A stretch of DNA of 64,000 nt from assembly GCA_963712175.1 (NCBI GenBank), contig CAVQGZ010000004.1, positions 1-64,000 of the forward strand, given 5' to 3'. The notes under the pieces were generated by a model. That model had not been told where the DNA came from, did not search any database, and was given only the letters and a program-made list of their open reading frames with translations. Positions 1-8,481 of the stretch are shown in pieces. Position numbers and translations under genes: made by a program. Positions within the stretch are counted from its first letter, which is position 1; each line of letters opens with the position of its first letter. The stretch comes from CAVQGZ01 sp963712175 (lineage in GTDB: Bacteria; Actinomycetota; Actinomycetes; Jiangellales; Jiangellaceae).

Positions 1-52
1 AATGGGGCGACAGCGGGAGGCCGTACAACGGGCGGAGCAGCGGCGTGAGTGA
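1..52 (+). CDS. possible 3' end of a gene cut by the window edge
   Basis: One forward frame enters from the left edge and ends at a TGA at 50-52. It encodes a short, strongly charged tail (GRQREAVQRAEQRRE) of the kind often seen at protein C-termini. A second forward frame also stops nearby, at 46-48, so the frame choice is uncertain. Too little is present to name a family. Confidence 0.25.
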   Translation, partial: MGRQREAVQRAEQRRE

Positions 53-61
53 CCGTGATCG

Positions 62-316
62 TCAGCCGTCCTGTCGGTGCCTGCCGCCGTCAAGTTCGGC
101 CTGGACTGTGTCGCGCAGGTCCCCCGGTGGTACCCACGGGGCGACTCGCTCGACACCGCAGCGGCGACACGTCTGGGTGGGACCGACGTCATAGAGATCC
201 ATCGCTCTCCACTTGTGTCCCAAACGGCGACAGCGACGGTCCCGCAACATCCCCCAGGACGCGATCGCCGCGACCACCATGACCAGGAACACCAGGAAGG
301 CGGACGCCGCGCTCAT
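62..316 (-). CDS. small membrane-anchored Cys/His protein, function unknown
   Basis: An 84-residue protein. The ATG at 314-316 is chosen because the sequence upstream in the same frame is low-complexity and Arg/Pro-rich, while from this Met it starts with a clear hydrophobic segment (residues about 4-24). The cytoplasmic part holds a Cys at RRCRRLGHKW and a TCRRCG pair about 20 residues later. This C...GH...CxxC spacing suggests a small zinc-binding knuckle. It has no operon partner: upstream is a gap and downstream is the window start. The ribosome-binding site is weak. No function is assigned; the zinc knuckle is an inference from cysteine spacing. Confidence 0.55.
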   Translation of the reverse strand: MSAASAFLVFLVMVVAAIASWGMLRDRRCRRLGHKWRAMDLYDVGPTQTCRRCGVERVAPWVPPGDLRDTVQAELDGGRHRQDG

Positions 317-666
317 CGGATCTTGATGATGGTGTCGAGGCCGCTGATCATCAGCACCTTCTGGACGGTACTGGAAGAGCCGACCGAGGCCAACATCGAG
401 ATGGCCCGCAGGAGACGACCTGCGAGTCGTGTCAGGTCGTCTGGTCCCTGGCGGGACGTTCGCTGTGCCTGCGCCCCTCACGCCGGAGGCCGACACCACG
501 ATCCGTGTGAGCGGGACCCTGGTGGCTCAGGTCCCGATGGCGGACCCCGACAAGGGCGACGCGCTGACCTGCTTCGATGAGTACTAGATCCAGTATGTGT
601 GGGGACCCGGCGCTGCTGGCGTAGTGACAGTGGTGTGAGCAGTGGGTGTGTGCTCTGACATGGGGG
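317..666. other. intergenic stretch with a possible decayed coding trace
   Basis: No convincing gene. A forward frame from a GTG at 429 to TAG at 585-587 gives 52 residues with a protein-like composition (ends DKGDALTCFDEY), but it lacks a ribosome-binding site. It may be the tail of a degraded gene. Nothing recognisable lies between 588 and the tRNA-Lys. Confidence 0.35.
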
Positions 667-742
<76 letters not shown>

Positions 743-773
743 GTGGCGACCAAGGGTACCCATGGTCGCACCG

Positions 774-848
774 GGTGAGTGACGGGACTTGAACCCGCGA
801 CATCCTGGACCACAACCAGGTGCTCTACCGGACTGAGCTACACCCACC
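774..848 (-). tRNA. tRNA-His (GTG)
   Basis: Minus-strand cloverleaf with acceptor GTGGGTG/CACTCAC (one G-U pair) and anticodon stem CCTGG/CCAGG with loop TTGTGGT (anticodon GTG). A G sits at position -1 opposite a C discriminator, the hallmark of tRNA-His. CCA is not encoded. Its 5' end overlaps the last codons of the oligoribonuclease gene by about 11 bases. Confidence 0.95.
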
Positions 849-1512
849 ATGTGCGCGGCGAGCCGCGCATGCCCTGAATAGTACCGGGGGGTTGCGGTGG
901 CGACGAATCCCCCGACGGAGGGACGACTGACGCCGCCACAGCGCGGGCTGACTCCGTGTCGAGCCCCGGCGGCGGGACGAACACCGCCTGGCGGTAGTAG
1001 CGCAGCTCGTTGATGGAGTCCTGGATGTCGCCAAGCGCACGGTGGTTGCCCGTCTTGGCGGGGCTCGCGAAGTAGGTGCGTGGGTACCAGCGCCGCGAGA
1101 GCTCCTTGACCGTCGACACGTCGACGTTGCGGTAGTGGATCGCGTTCTCGAACCCAGGCATGTCACGGGCCAGGAATGCGCGGTCGACATGGACGGAGTT
1201 GCCGGCCAGCGGGGTCTTCTTCAGGTCGGCCACATGATCCCGGACGTAGGCGAGCACCTGCTCGGTCGCGTCGGGAAGGGTGGTTCCGTCGTCGAGGCGG
1301 TCGAGCAGGCCCGACTCGGTGTGCATCTCGCGCACTCGGTCCGGCATGGTCTCCAGCGCCTGGGTGGGCGGCTTGATCACCAGGTCGACGCCGTCCCCGA
1401 GGACGGTGAGCTCGAAGTCCGTGACCAGCACGGCGATCTCGATCAGGGCGTCGCGCGCAAGGTCCAGGCCCGTCATCTCGCAGTCGACCCAGATCAGGCG
1501 GTCAGCGCTCAC
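838..1512 (-). CDS. orn: oligoribonuclease
   Basis: A 3'-5' exoribonuclease of the DEDDh family that degrades nanoRNAs and pGpG to mononucleotides in the cytoplasm. At 224 residues, it is about 25-40 longer than typical Orn because of a Pro/Ser-rich C-terminal extension. Catalytic motifs are present: WVDCEMTGLD (Asp10, Glu12), GNSVHVDRAF (third Asp), and NHRALGDIQDS (His and fourth Asp). The stop codon falls inside the tRNA-His gene, on the same strand. This makes co-transcription and processing of orn mRNA with tRNA-His likely. Adjacent orn and tRNA-His is common in actinobacteria; the physical overlap is the unusual part. Confidence 0.95.
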   Translation of the reverse strand: MSADRLIWVDCEMTGLDLARDALIEIAVLVTDFELTVLGDGVDLVIKPPTQALETMPDRVREMHTESGLLDRLDDGTTLPDATEQVLAYVRDHVADLKKTPLAGNSVHVDRAFLARDMPGFENAIHYRNVDVSTVKELSRRWYPRTYFASPAKTGNHRALGDIQDSINELRYYRQAVFVPPPGLDTESARAVAASVVPPSGDSSPPQPPGTIQGMRGSPRTWWV

Positions 1513-1707
1513 GTCGTCACCCTACGTCGAGGGAACGGCGAGCCATGCGGACCCATCGAGCGGCCAACCGCGGGGCAGGGTCTCCTTGTTCACGGTCCAG
1601 TTCCTGACTCGCCGCCAAGGTGCCTGCCCGCGTGAGCCACCCACGGCGCTGTCGACCCGGAGGGCTGAAGGGCTGGAAGGACAGCCCGCTGCAGCAGATA
1701 GCCCGCC

Positions 1708-1980
1708 GTGCAGGGTGGTTTCACCCATGTCTCGGTGTCCAAGCCCTTCACGTTGGCGCTGGCCCTCGATCGTTGCGGGCTCGAGAGCACGTATCAGCGC
1801 GTCGGTACAGAACCGTCGGGCGACGCCTTCAACTCGGTGGTTCTCGACCCCCAGACGAACGTCCCCTTCAACCCGATGATCAACTCCGGTGCCATAGCTG
1901 GCGGAGGAGTTCGGGCTTCACGCGTTCGAGTTCTCCAACCCTGGCTCATCGCTGCTCAGCGTCTACCTCTAGGTGCGAGA
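1708..1980 (+). pseudogene. glutaminase remnant (glsA-like)
   Basis: About 65 codons from 1717 read as the start of the glutaminase catalytic domain: SVSKPFTLALALDRCGLES, then VGTEPSGDAFNS, then FNPMINSGAIAGG. The Ser-x-x-Lys catalytic pair (SVSK) survives. Upstream, the same frame is closed by a stop at 1699-1701 and the N-terminal part of the family is missing. Downstream the frame is lost after GAIAGG; a neighbouring frame then gives EEFGLHAFEFSNPGSS before a stop at about 1980. A functional glutaminase is about 300 residues, so this is a broken copy. The rest of the gap between orn and the STAS gene (1513-2123) shows nothing else recognisable. Confidence 0.75.
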
Positions 1981-2123
1981 GAGGGCAGGCGTGTCCGTGA
2001 GCGGCACGCGCGGCGTCCGGCGGCCCGGTCCACGAAAACCGCATTCCGTGACCAGCCGTCAGCAGCACGACTACGTTCGTCGTGGGGGCCGTAAGTCTCC
2101 GCCATGAAGGGACGGGATAAGTC

Positions 2124-2387
2124 ATGAGCGTGGTAAGGCCAAGCGTGAACCTGGACGTCGCAGGAGCGCAGCAGCTGGAGAGGGCGCTGAACGAGTTCGA
2201 CGACGACGTCGAGATCGACCTGTCTGATGTGAAGTTCGTGGCGTCGTCCGGGCTGCGCGTCATGCTCAAGGCCGCGCAGCGCCTCAAGAAGTCAGGGCAC
2301 TCGGTGACTGTCTCCGGTGCCAACGACACCGTGCTGGAGGTCTTCAAGATCTCGGGATTCTCAACGGTCGTCACGATCATCGACTGA
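2124..2387 (+). CDS. STAS-domain anti-sigma factor antagonist
   Basis: An 87-residue single STAS domain of the SpoIIAA/RsbV type. Such proteins bind an anti-sigma kinase when dephosphorylated and release its sigma factor; phosphorylation of a conserved Ser switches them off. The phosphoacceptor region is visible as DVKFVASSGLRVML. The C-terminal VLEVFKISGF is typical of the last helix. The next gene encodes a protein with both a PP2C phosphatase and a HATPase domain and starts 3 bases after this stop codon. The two therefore probably form one partner-switching unit. No sigma factor gene is adjacent. Confidence 0.9.
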   Translation: MSVVRPSVNLDVAGAQQLERALNEFDDDVEIDLSDVKFVASSGLRVMLKAAQRLKKSGHSVTVSGANDTVLEVFKISGFSTVVTIID

Positions 2388-2390
2388 GCC

Positions 2391-5078
2391 GTGTCCCCGC
2401 CTCACTGGCTCACCAGCATCAGGTCGAAGCTGATGATCGTCGGGCTGGTGGTTCTCGTCGTGGCTGCCGCTTCGACGACTGCGCTCATCCTCTTCGCGGG
2501 AGCGTCGCTGGAAGACCAGGCGTTTGCGCAGCTGCGATCGGTGCGCGAGAACAAGGCAGCACAGATCGAGAGCGCGATCCAGGAGTTCCTTGGCGACCTG
2601 GTTGTCCTATCCGACTCGCGGGCTTCGATCGAGGGGCTGACCCGCATGGACGTCGCGTTCGATGGTCTCTCGGAGCCTGTCGACCAGGCTGCCCTTGATC
2701 TGTACTACGCAGGAGAGTTCGCGCCGCGCGTCGAGGACGAGCAGTTGGGCCCACGCACAGCGCAGGCTCTCCAGCCCAAGAGCCTGGAAGGACGCAAGCT
2801 CCAAGACCTCTACATCGCCAACAACCCGAATCCGGTCGGGGAGAAGGACGATCTCGTCGATGCTGGTGATGGCAGCGAGTACTCGGCAGTGCACTCCGAC
2901 ATCCACCCGTTCTTCTCCTCCGCGCTGGAGAATTTCGAGGCATACGACATCTTCCTGATCGACCGGGACGGCACCATCGTTTACTCGGTCTTCAAGGAGA
3001 TCGACGTCGGCACGAACTTGGAGACTGGCCCGCTTCGCCTCTCGGGGCTGGCCGACGCGTTCAGGGGCGCGCAAGGAGACACGTTCGGCGTGATCGAGGG
3101 TGTTTCCGTCACTGACTTCGCTCCGTACCTGCCGTCCTACAACGCACCAGCCGCGTTCGCGGCGACGCAAGTCTTTGGGGACGACGGCGAGCCTGTCGGC
3201 ACGGTTGCCATGCAGTTCCCCGTGGAGCGCATCAATGACGTGATGACGTCGAATCGTCGCTGGGCCGAAGCGGGCCTTGGCGAGTCTGGGGAGACCTACA
3301 TCGTCGCTGCCGACCTGACGATGCGCAACGACTCGCGGTTCCTCATCGAAGACCCCGACAACTACTTCGCAGCCATCGAGAAGGTCGAGCCCGCGAGCAC
3401 CGTCAACAAGATCAAGACCTTCAACTCGACCATCGGGCTGCAGACCGTGGACACCGACGGCGTGCGAGATGCGCTCTTCGGCTTCGAGGACGAGCAGATC
3501 TTCCCCGACTACCGAGGCGTCCGTGTGCTGTCGTCCTTCCGGCCACTGAACCTGGGAGTACCCGAGCTCGACTGGGTCATCATGAGCGAGATCGACGAGG
3601 CGGAGGCGTTCGCAGCCGAGACAGAGCTCATCCGCACGTCCGCCGTCGTCATCGCCGGGGTGGGTCTGTTGCTGGCCATCGGCATCGCCGTGGCGTCCAA
3701 GCGGGTGACCGACCCGCTGCACACGCTGGAGACCGAGACCGCGAGCGTCGAGACGTTCGACTTCACCGGCATGGAGCCCTACGACACCTCAGTCATCGAC
3801 GGCATCCGCAAGCGCCGCGACGAGATCGGCGACCTCGCCGGCGCGTTCTCGCGTATGACCCTGGTGCTGGGTGAGAACATTCGCACGCGCAGCGAAGCCG
3901 AGGCTGAGCTGGGGGTCGCTGCCGAGATCCAGGAGTCCATGCTGCCGCTGACGTTCCCCGCGTTCCCGCAACACGTCGAGTTCCAGGTCCACGCGCGACT
4001 GATCCCGGCAAAGGAGATCGGTGGAGACTTCTTCGAGCACGGGTTCGTGGACGACGATCACTTCTTCGTGGTCGTCGGTGACGTGTCCGGAAAGGGTGTC
4101 CCTGCTGCGCTGTTCATGGCCGCCATCAAGACGCTGATCCGATCCGGGGCCCTCCAGGGCGAACCTCCCGACGAGTTGCTGACGCGCATCAACGGTGAGC
4201 TCGCGCGTGAGAACTCCGAGATGATGTTCGCCACCGTCTGGATCGGTGTTCTCGACCTTCGCGACGGAACGATCATCTACACGAACGCAGGTCACAACCC
4301 CCCAGCGAAGATCACCAAGGACGGCGTGGAGTGGGTGGACACCGTCCACGGACCGATGGTCGGACCCATCGAAGGTGTCGAGTACACGAGCAGCACGATG
4401 TCGCTGGGGCATGACGACACCCTCGTCGTGTTCAGCGACGGGGTCACCGAGGCGATGACGTCAGATGCGGACCTCTACGGTGAAGAGCGCCTCCAGGAGC
4501 TGCTGAGCGACAAGCGCGAGGTGACACCGAAGCGCCTGACGAAGATCGTCATCGATGACGTGCTGGCATGGGAGCAGGGTGGAGTTCGCAGTGACGATGT
4601 CACGGTGTTGGTGCTGACGTATCTCGCGGTCAAGCACTCCGAGAGCTTCGAAGTCACGATCCCGACCACGCCAGGTGGCGACCTCGGAGAAGACATCACC
4701 CACGAGATCGCCGTCGTGAACGAGCGCCTGGCCGAGTTCGCAGCAGAGGTTGGTGTTCCTGACACCGTCGTCCAGCGGGCGCAGATCGTCATCGACGAGA
4801 TCCTGGTCAACTCGGTGTCGTACTCCCACGCCACCGGAGTCGCTGTCCGCGCGTGGACAAGTACTCACGCGCTGACCCTGGAGATGTCCGACGACGGGGA
4901 CGAGTACAACCCGCTCAACAGTCCTGAGCCTGACGTGGCCGTCCCCATGGAGGAGCGGCAGATCGGCGGCCTCGGGATCCATCTCGTGAAGAACCTCGCC
5001 AGCGAGATCAGGCATGCCTACAGCCACGGGCAGAACTTCGTCACCGTGGTCCTCAACTTCGACGTGGAGGAATCGTGA
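2391..5078 (+). CDS. membrane sensor with HAMP, PP2C (SpoIIE/RsbU) and HATPase (RsbW-like) domains
   Basis: An 895-residue protein that fuses the phosphatase and the kinase of a partner-switching pathway. In order: transmembrane helix about 14-37, a large extracytoplasmic sensor (about 40-405, Cache-like in size and position), a second helix about 413-433, HAMP about 435-490, PP2C about 520-745 and a GHKL ATPase about 760-893. PP2C metal ligands lie in EIGGDFFE, GDVSGKGVPAA and SDDVTVLVL. The ATPase N-box is IDEILVNSVSYSH, followed by SDDGDEYN and GGLGIHLVKN. It starts with GTG, 3 bases after the STAS gene. An external signal probably controls phosphorylation of that STAS protein. The ligand is unknown, and Cache is inferred from layout only. 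Confidence 0.9.
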   Translation: MSPPHWLTSIRSKLMIVGLVVLVVAAASTTALILFAGASLEDQAFAQLRSVRENKAAQIESAIQEFLGDLVVLSDSRASIEGLTRMDVAFDGLSEPVDQAALDLYYAGEFAPRVEDEQLGPRTAQALQPKSLEGRKLQDLYIANNPNPVGEKDDLVDAGDGSEYSAVHSDIHPFFSSALENFEAYDIFLIDRDGTIVYSVFKEIDVGTNLETGPLRLSGLADAFRGAQGDTFGVIEGVSVTDFAPYLPSYNAPAAFAATQVFGDDGEPVGTVAMQFPVERINDVMTSNRRWAEAGLGESGETYIVAADLTMRNDSRFLIEDPDNYFAAIEKVEPASTVNKIKTFNSTIGLQTVDTDGVRDALFGFEDEQIFPDYRGVRVLSSFRPLNLGVPELDWVIMSEIDEAEAFAAETELIRTSAVVIAGVGLLLAIGIAVASKRVTDPLHTLETETASVETFDFTGMEPYDTSVIDGIRKRRDEIGDLAGAFSRMTLVLGENIRTRSEAEAELGVAAEIQESMLPLTFPAFPQHVEFQVHARLIPAKEIGGDFFEHGFVDDDHFFVVVGDVSGKGVPAALFMAAIKTLIRSGALQGEPPDELLTRINGELARENSEMMFATVWIGVLDLRDGTIIYTNAGHNPPAKITKDGVEWVDTVHGPMVGPIEGVEYTSSTMSLGHDDTLVVFSDGVTEAMTSDADLYGEERLQELLSDKREVTPKRLTKIVIDDVLAWEQGGVRSDDVTVLVLTYLAVKHSESFEVTIPTTPGGDLGEDITHEIAVVNERLAEFAAEVGVPDTVVQRAQIVIDEILVNSVSYSHATGVAVRAWTSTHALTLEMSDDGDEYNPLNSPEPDVAVPMEERQIGGLGIHLVKNLASEIRHAYSHGQNFVTVVLNFDVEES

Positions 5079-6544
5079 AGAAGGCGTTGGGAGCTCTCGC
5101 TGTCACCGGAGTCGGCGCAGCCGTTGCTGTCGTCGCTCGGCGCGACTACGAGTCCGGCGTCCCGATCCGCAAGAAGTTCCCGGTGCTGTACTGGGGTCGG
5201 TGGCTCGGGTACGAGCTCGGCCCGCTCCTGCGGCAGTACATCATCGCGGGGGACGAGGACGAGCGCCCGTTCACCCGCACGCAGCGGCAGTGGGTGAAGC
5301 ACTCGGCGGAGGGCACGGTGAACGTGCTCGGTTTCGGGTCGCAGTACAGCATCGACATTCCGGGTGCTGTCGCGTTCACACCCAAGACGTTCACCAACCC
5401 CGTCGATGACCTGGAGCAGGCAGTCGGATCTGGTGTGCGGCGGATCATCGGTGGACGGGGCGGGGTCATGCCGGTAGCCATGCCGCACCCGTTGTACGTC
5501 TCGGCCATGTCCTACGGGTCGTTGTCGTCGCACGCCATCGAGGCTCTGAATCGTGGCGCTGCCGCAGCGGGGATCTGGCACAACACGGGTGAGGGCGGCG
5601 TATCGCCCTACCACCTCGCCGGAGGCGCGGGGATGATTGCGCAGATGGGCACCGCCAAGTTCGGTCTCCGCAATGCCGACGGGTCGCTGAACGACGAGAA
5701 GCTGGCCGAGCTCGGGGCCCGCGAGAACGTCAAGATGATCGAGATCAAGCTCTCCCAGGGTGCCAAGCCAGGCAAGGGGGGGATTCTTCCGGGCGCCAAG
5801 GTCACGCCAACGATTGCGGAGATTCGCGGCGTTCCCGTCGGGCAGGACGTCATGTCCCCTGCTCGACATCGAGAGTTCGACGATGTCGCCGGGTTGTTCG
5901 ACTTCATCGACCACGTCCGATCCGTGGCACAGGTCCCCGTGGGCATCAAGACGGCCATCGGCACCCCGGTCGAGATCGAGGCCATCGCGAAGGCGATGAG
6001 CGAGGAGCCCGAGCGCGGACCGGACTTCATCACCGTCGATGGCGGTGAAGGCGGAACGGGCGCGGCACCGCACGTGCTGATGTCACACGCCGGTCTCCCG
6101 CTGCGGCAGGCTCTCGTGGTGGTCACGGACGCGCTGATGCGATGGAACGTCCGCGATGACGTCACGCTGTTCGCATCAGGCAAGCTGGTCGAGCCGGCGA
6201 ACGCGGCCCTTGCCCTGGCGCTCGGGGCGGATGCGATCGGGACGGCGCGCGGATTCATGTTGGCGCTGGGCTGCATCCAGTCGCTGAAGTGCCACTTGGA
6301 TACCTGTCCGACCGGCATCGCCACGCAGGATGAGAACCGTCAGAAGGTTCTTGACGTCGATGCCGCCGCGGAGCGGGTCGAACGGTATGCCACGACTTTG
6401 CTGAACGAGCTCATGGTGCTGTCGCGAGCGTGCGGCCACGACGATCCGTCGCAGCTGTCCCCGGACGACGCCCTCGTCATGGTGGATGTCGGACACTGGG
6501 TTCCGGCCCGAAGGGCTGCGCGAGTCGATCTTCAACAAGTGTGA
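5075..6544 (+). CDS. FMN-binding glutamate synthase-like protein
   Basis: A 489-residue member of the stand-alone glutamate synthase central/FMN domain family (like B. subtilis YerD). Residues about 5-22 form a hydrophobic N-terminal segment. The alpha/beta barrel carries NTGEGGVSPYH, TVDGGEGGTGAAPHV and the 3Fe-4S ligands C-x5-C-x4-C in LGCIQSLKCHLDTCPTGI (around residue 401). The glutaminase domain of true GltB is absent, so an external ammonia source or another reaction must apply; the substrate is not established for the family. The GTG start overlaps the stop of the preceding phosphatase/kinase gene by 4 bases (GTGA), which indicates co-translation with the signalling cassette. Confidence 0.88.
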   Translation: MKKALGALAVTGVGAAVAVVARRDYESGVPIRKKFPVLYWGRWLGYELGPLLRQYIIAGDEDERPFTRTQRQWVKHSAEGTVNVLGFGSQYSIDIPGAVAFTPKTFTNPVDDLEQAVGSGVRRIIGGRGGVMPVAMPHPLYVSAMSYGSLSSHAIEALNRGAAAAGIWHNTGEGGVSPYHLAGGAGMIAQMGTAKFGLRNADGSLNDEKLAELGARENVKMIEIKLSQGAKPGKGGILPGAKVTPTIAEIRGVPVGQDVMSPARHREFDDVAGLFDFIDHVRSVAQVPVGIKTAIGTPVEIEAIAKAMSEEPERGPDFITVDGGEGGTGAAPHVLMSHAGLPLRQALVVVTDALMRWNVRDDVTLFASGKLVEPANAALALALGADAIGTARGFMLALGCIQSLKCHLDTCPTGIATQDENRQKVLDVDAAAERVERYATTLLNELMVLSRACGHDDPSQLSPDDALVMVDVGHWVPARRAARVDLQQV

Positions 6545-6560
6545 CGATGGTGCCCGCGGT

Positions 6561-7223
6561 TCACGGCTCCAGGTCGGCCGTGGGCTCGGGCCGCCCGGCG
6601 AGCCCAAGCCGCTGCTGGGCGACGCTCCCGGGCGTGAGGGTGGCACGCCACTGCTCCCAGTCACCGCCGGCACCCATGTAGCCGGAGTACAGCTTGGCCA
6701 CGAGCCAGGGATCGGCCGCCACTTCATCCCAGGTGCGGTCCCGCAACCGGGGATGGTCCAGACGCAGCCGTTCGAGAATGACAGCCACCTGCCAGTCGTT
6801 GAGAACCGGCTGCTCGGAGAAGTACGGCAAGAGGTGTCTCAGGCCGGGGTCCGGGTCCACGTGCATGGTCAGGTAGCCCGCCTCGACGGCCCACTCGGCG
6901 GCCGCCTCGATCGTGGCGGGCTTGATGCGGTACCGGCCGACCGAGAAGTCCAGCCGGTAGGTCAGCGAGGGCACCAGAAACGTGAGGACGTCCTGCAGGT
7001 ACTCCGCCACTCGTCGAGCGAACGGCTCCTGTGCGTAGGCCTGCTTCTCGGCGGTCTTGATGCTGGCAAGCACCGACCGGGGAACCGGCGGGGCGCTGAT
7101 CTCGAAGTCGGCCGCGGCAAGCCGCCGGTACCGGTGGTAGAAGATGGCCACCACCACGATGAGCATGGTGAGGATTCCCAGCAGCTCTCCGATCGTCAGC
7201 TCGACGGCATCAGCGATCCGCAC
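6561..7223 (-). CDS. single-pass membrane protein of unknown function
   Basis: A 220-residue protein. One transmembrane helix at about 11-29 (ELLGILTMLIVVVAIFY) is followed by a basic HRYRR stretch, so the body should be cytoplasmic. The soluble part is rich in Trp and Tyr and contains DWEQWR near the C-terminus, with no catalytic motif I recognise. It converges on the glutamate synthase-like gene with a 16-base gap and is divergent from the VanZ-RDD gene. It is probably monocistronic. Confidence 0.7.
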   Translation of the reverse strand: MRIADAVELTIGELLGILTMLIVVVAIFYHRYRRLAAADFEISAPPVPRSVLASIKTAEKQAYAQEPFARRVAEYLQDVLTFLVPSLTYRLDFSVGRYRIKPATIEAAAEWAVEAGYLTMHVDPDPGLRHLLPYFSEQPVLNDWQVAVILERLRLDHPRLRDRTWDEVAADPWLVAKLYSGYMGAGGDWEQWRATLTPGSVAQQRLGLAGRPEPTADLEP

Positions 7224-7329
7224 GACACCTCCGCCCCCTGGGCCCCCTCCGACAGTGGCGCACGACGCTCGAGCCTACCCATGACCGTGTGAGGCGAGGC
7301 TTGCCCCGACCACACGTCTGGAGTGTCAC

Positions 7330-8481
7330 GTGACTACTCTTCCGGCGGTGTCGACCTGGTTGCTCGAAGGCGGGCTGTCAGTCCTGCTCTTCGTCGGCCT
7401 GCTCCCCCTGCTGATCGCGCCGTTCCTTGCATGGGTCTACCGGCGGTACCGCTACCCGGCGCTCGGACCGACGGTGCTCGCCGTCACGTCGGGTCTGTAC
7501 GCCTCGGCTCTGGTGTCGTTCACCACCTTCCCGCTGCCACAGGTTCCCGACGACTTCTGCACCGAGCGGGAGCTCGTCGACTACTGGCAGCTACGGCCGG
7601 GGGCGTCGCTTGGCGACGTCGCCGACAAGGCCGCCGACGTGGGCATCGGACAGACCCTGGGCAGCGGCGTGTTCCTGCAAGTGGTGATGAACGTCGTCTT
7701 CTTCGTCCCCCTCGGCTTCCTTCTGGCCTACTGGGCACGGCGAAGCCTGAGCCGCACCCTGCTTGTCGGTGCGGTCGTGTCGCTGCTCGTCGAGACTTCG
7801 CAGGGGACGGGACTGTGGGGCATCTACCCTTGCCCCTACCGGTTGGCTGACGTCGACGATCTCATCACCAACACGCTGGGCGCGGGCATCGGGTGGGGGC
7901 TGGGCCGAGTCATGACTCGGGTGCTGCCCTTCCGCGACCCAGCGCCCAGGACCGATCTCGCCGACCCAACGGTTCGCCGACGCTTCCTGGCAGCGGGCCT
8001 CGACCTGCTCACCGTTGGCCTGGTCTCCTTCACCGTGGACGTGGTGGTGGAGTTCGCCATCGCCGCACGTGGGAGCACGCTGGAGGCGGAGTCGCCGGTG
8101 TGGACCATCATCCAGGTCCTGGTCGGTGCCCTGCTCCTGCTTGGAGTCCCGCTGATCCGCAAGGATCGCGCGACGCCGGGTCAGCTGACGGTGCTGCTAG
8201 CTCTCGCTCGCGATGATGCGCTCGTACCGGCTGGTCGGGGCTCAGTCGCGTTGCGGTTCGCCTTGCGCTGGATGCCTATCTTGGCGTTCGGCTCGATCGT
8301 TCTCACCGTCATCGTCGTCTCCGAGCTCATCACGGTCGCGCTCCGCAAGGACCGGCGCAGCTGGGTGGGCGTGCTTTCTCGCTCGCGCGACGTCACGCAC
8401 GACCAGCTAGCCGTCCCACAGCGCCCAGGAGGTCAGCCGGCCGATCAGCCGGTGACCTCGCCGAGCAACCAGCGGGCGTAG
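7330..8481 (+). CDS. VanZ-like / RDD fusion membrane protein
   Basis: A 383-residue polytopic protein. The N-terminal half (about 1-190) has the VanZ pattern: FVPLGFLLAYWAR, LLVETSQ, then a Y-R-x-x-D-x-D-D segment and NTLGAGIGWGLG. The C-terminal half (about 210-350) begins RRRFLAAGLDLL, typical of RDD membrane domains, with three further hydrophobic segments. VanZ relatives are linked to glycopeptide tolerance and phosphatidic-acid related lipids, RDD proteins to transport; neither activity is proven. Start is GTG. The last 37 bases overlap the convergent acyltransferase gene. Confidence 0.8.
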   Translation: MTTLPAVSTWLLEGGLSVLLFVGLLPLLIAPFLAWVYRRYRYPALGPTVLAVTSGLYASALVSFTTFPLPQVPDDFCTERELVDYWQLRPGASLGDVADKAADVGIGQTLGSGVFLQVVMNVVFFVPLGFLLAYWARRSLSRTLLVGAVVSLLVETSQGTGLWGIYPCPYRLADVDDLITNTLGAGIGWGLGRVMTRVLPFRDPAPRTDLADPTVRRRFLAAGLDLLTVGLVSFTVDVVVEFAIAARGSTLEAESPVWTIIQVLVGALLLLGVPLIRKDRATPGQLTVLLALARDDALVPAGRGSVALRFALRWMPILAFGSIVLTVIVVSELITVALRKDRRSWVGVLSRSRDVTHDQLAVPQRPGGQPADQPVTSPSNQRA

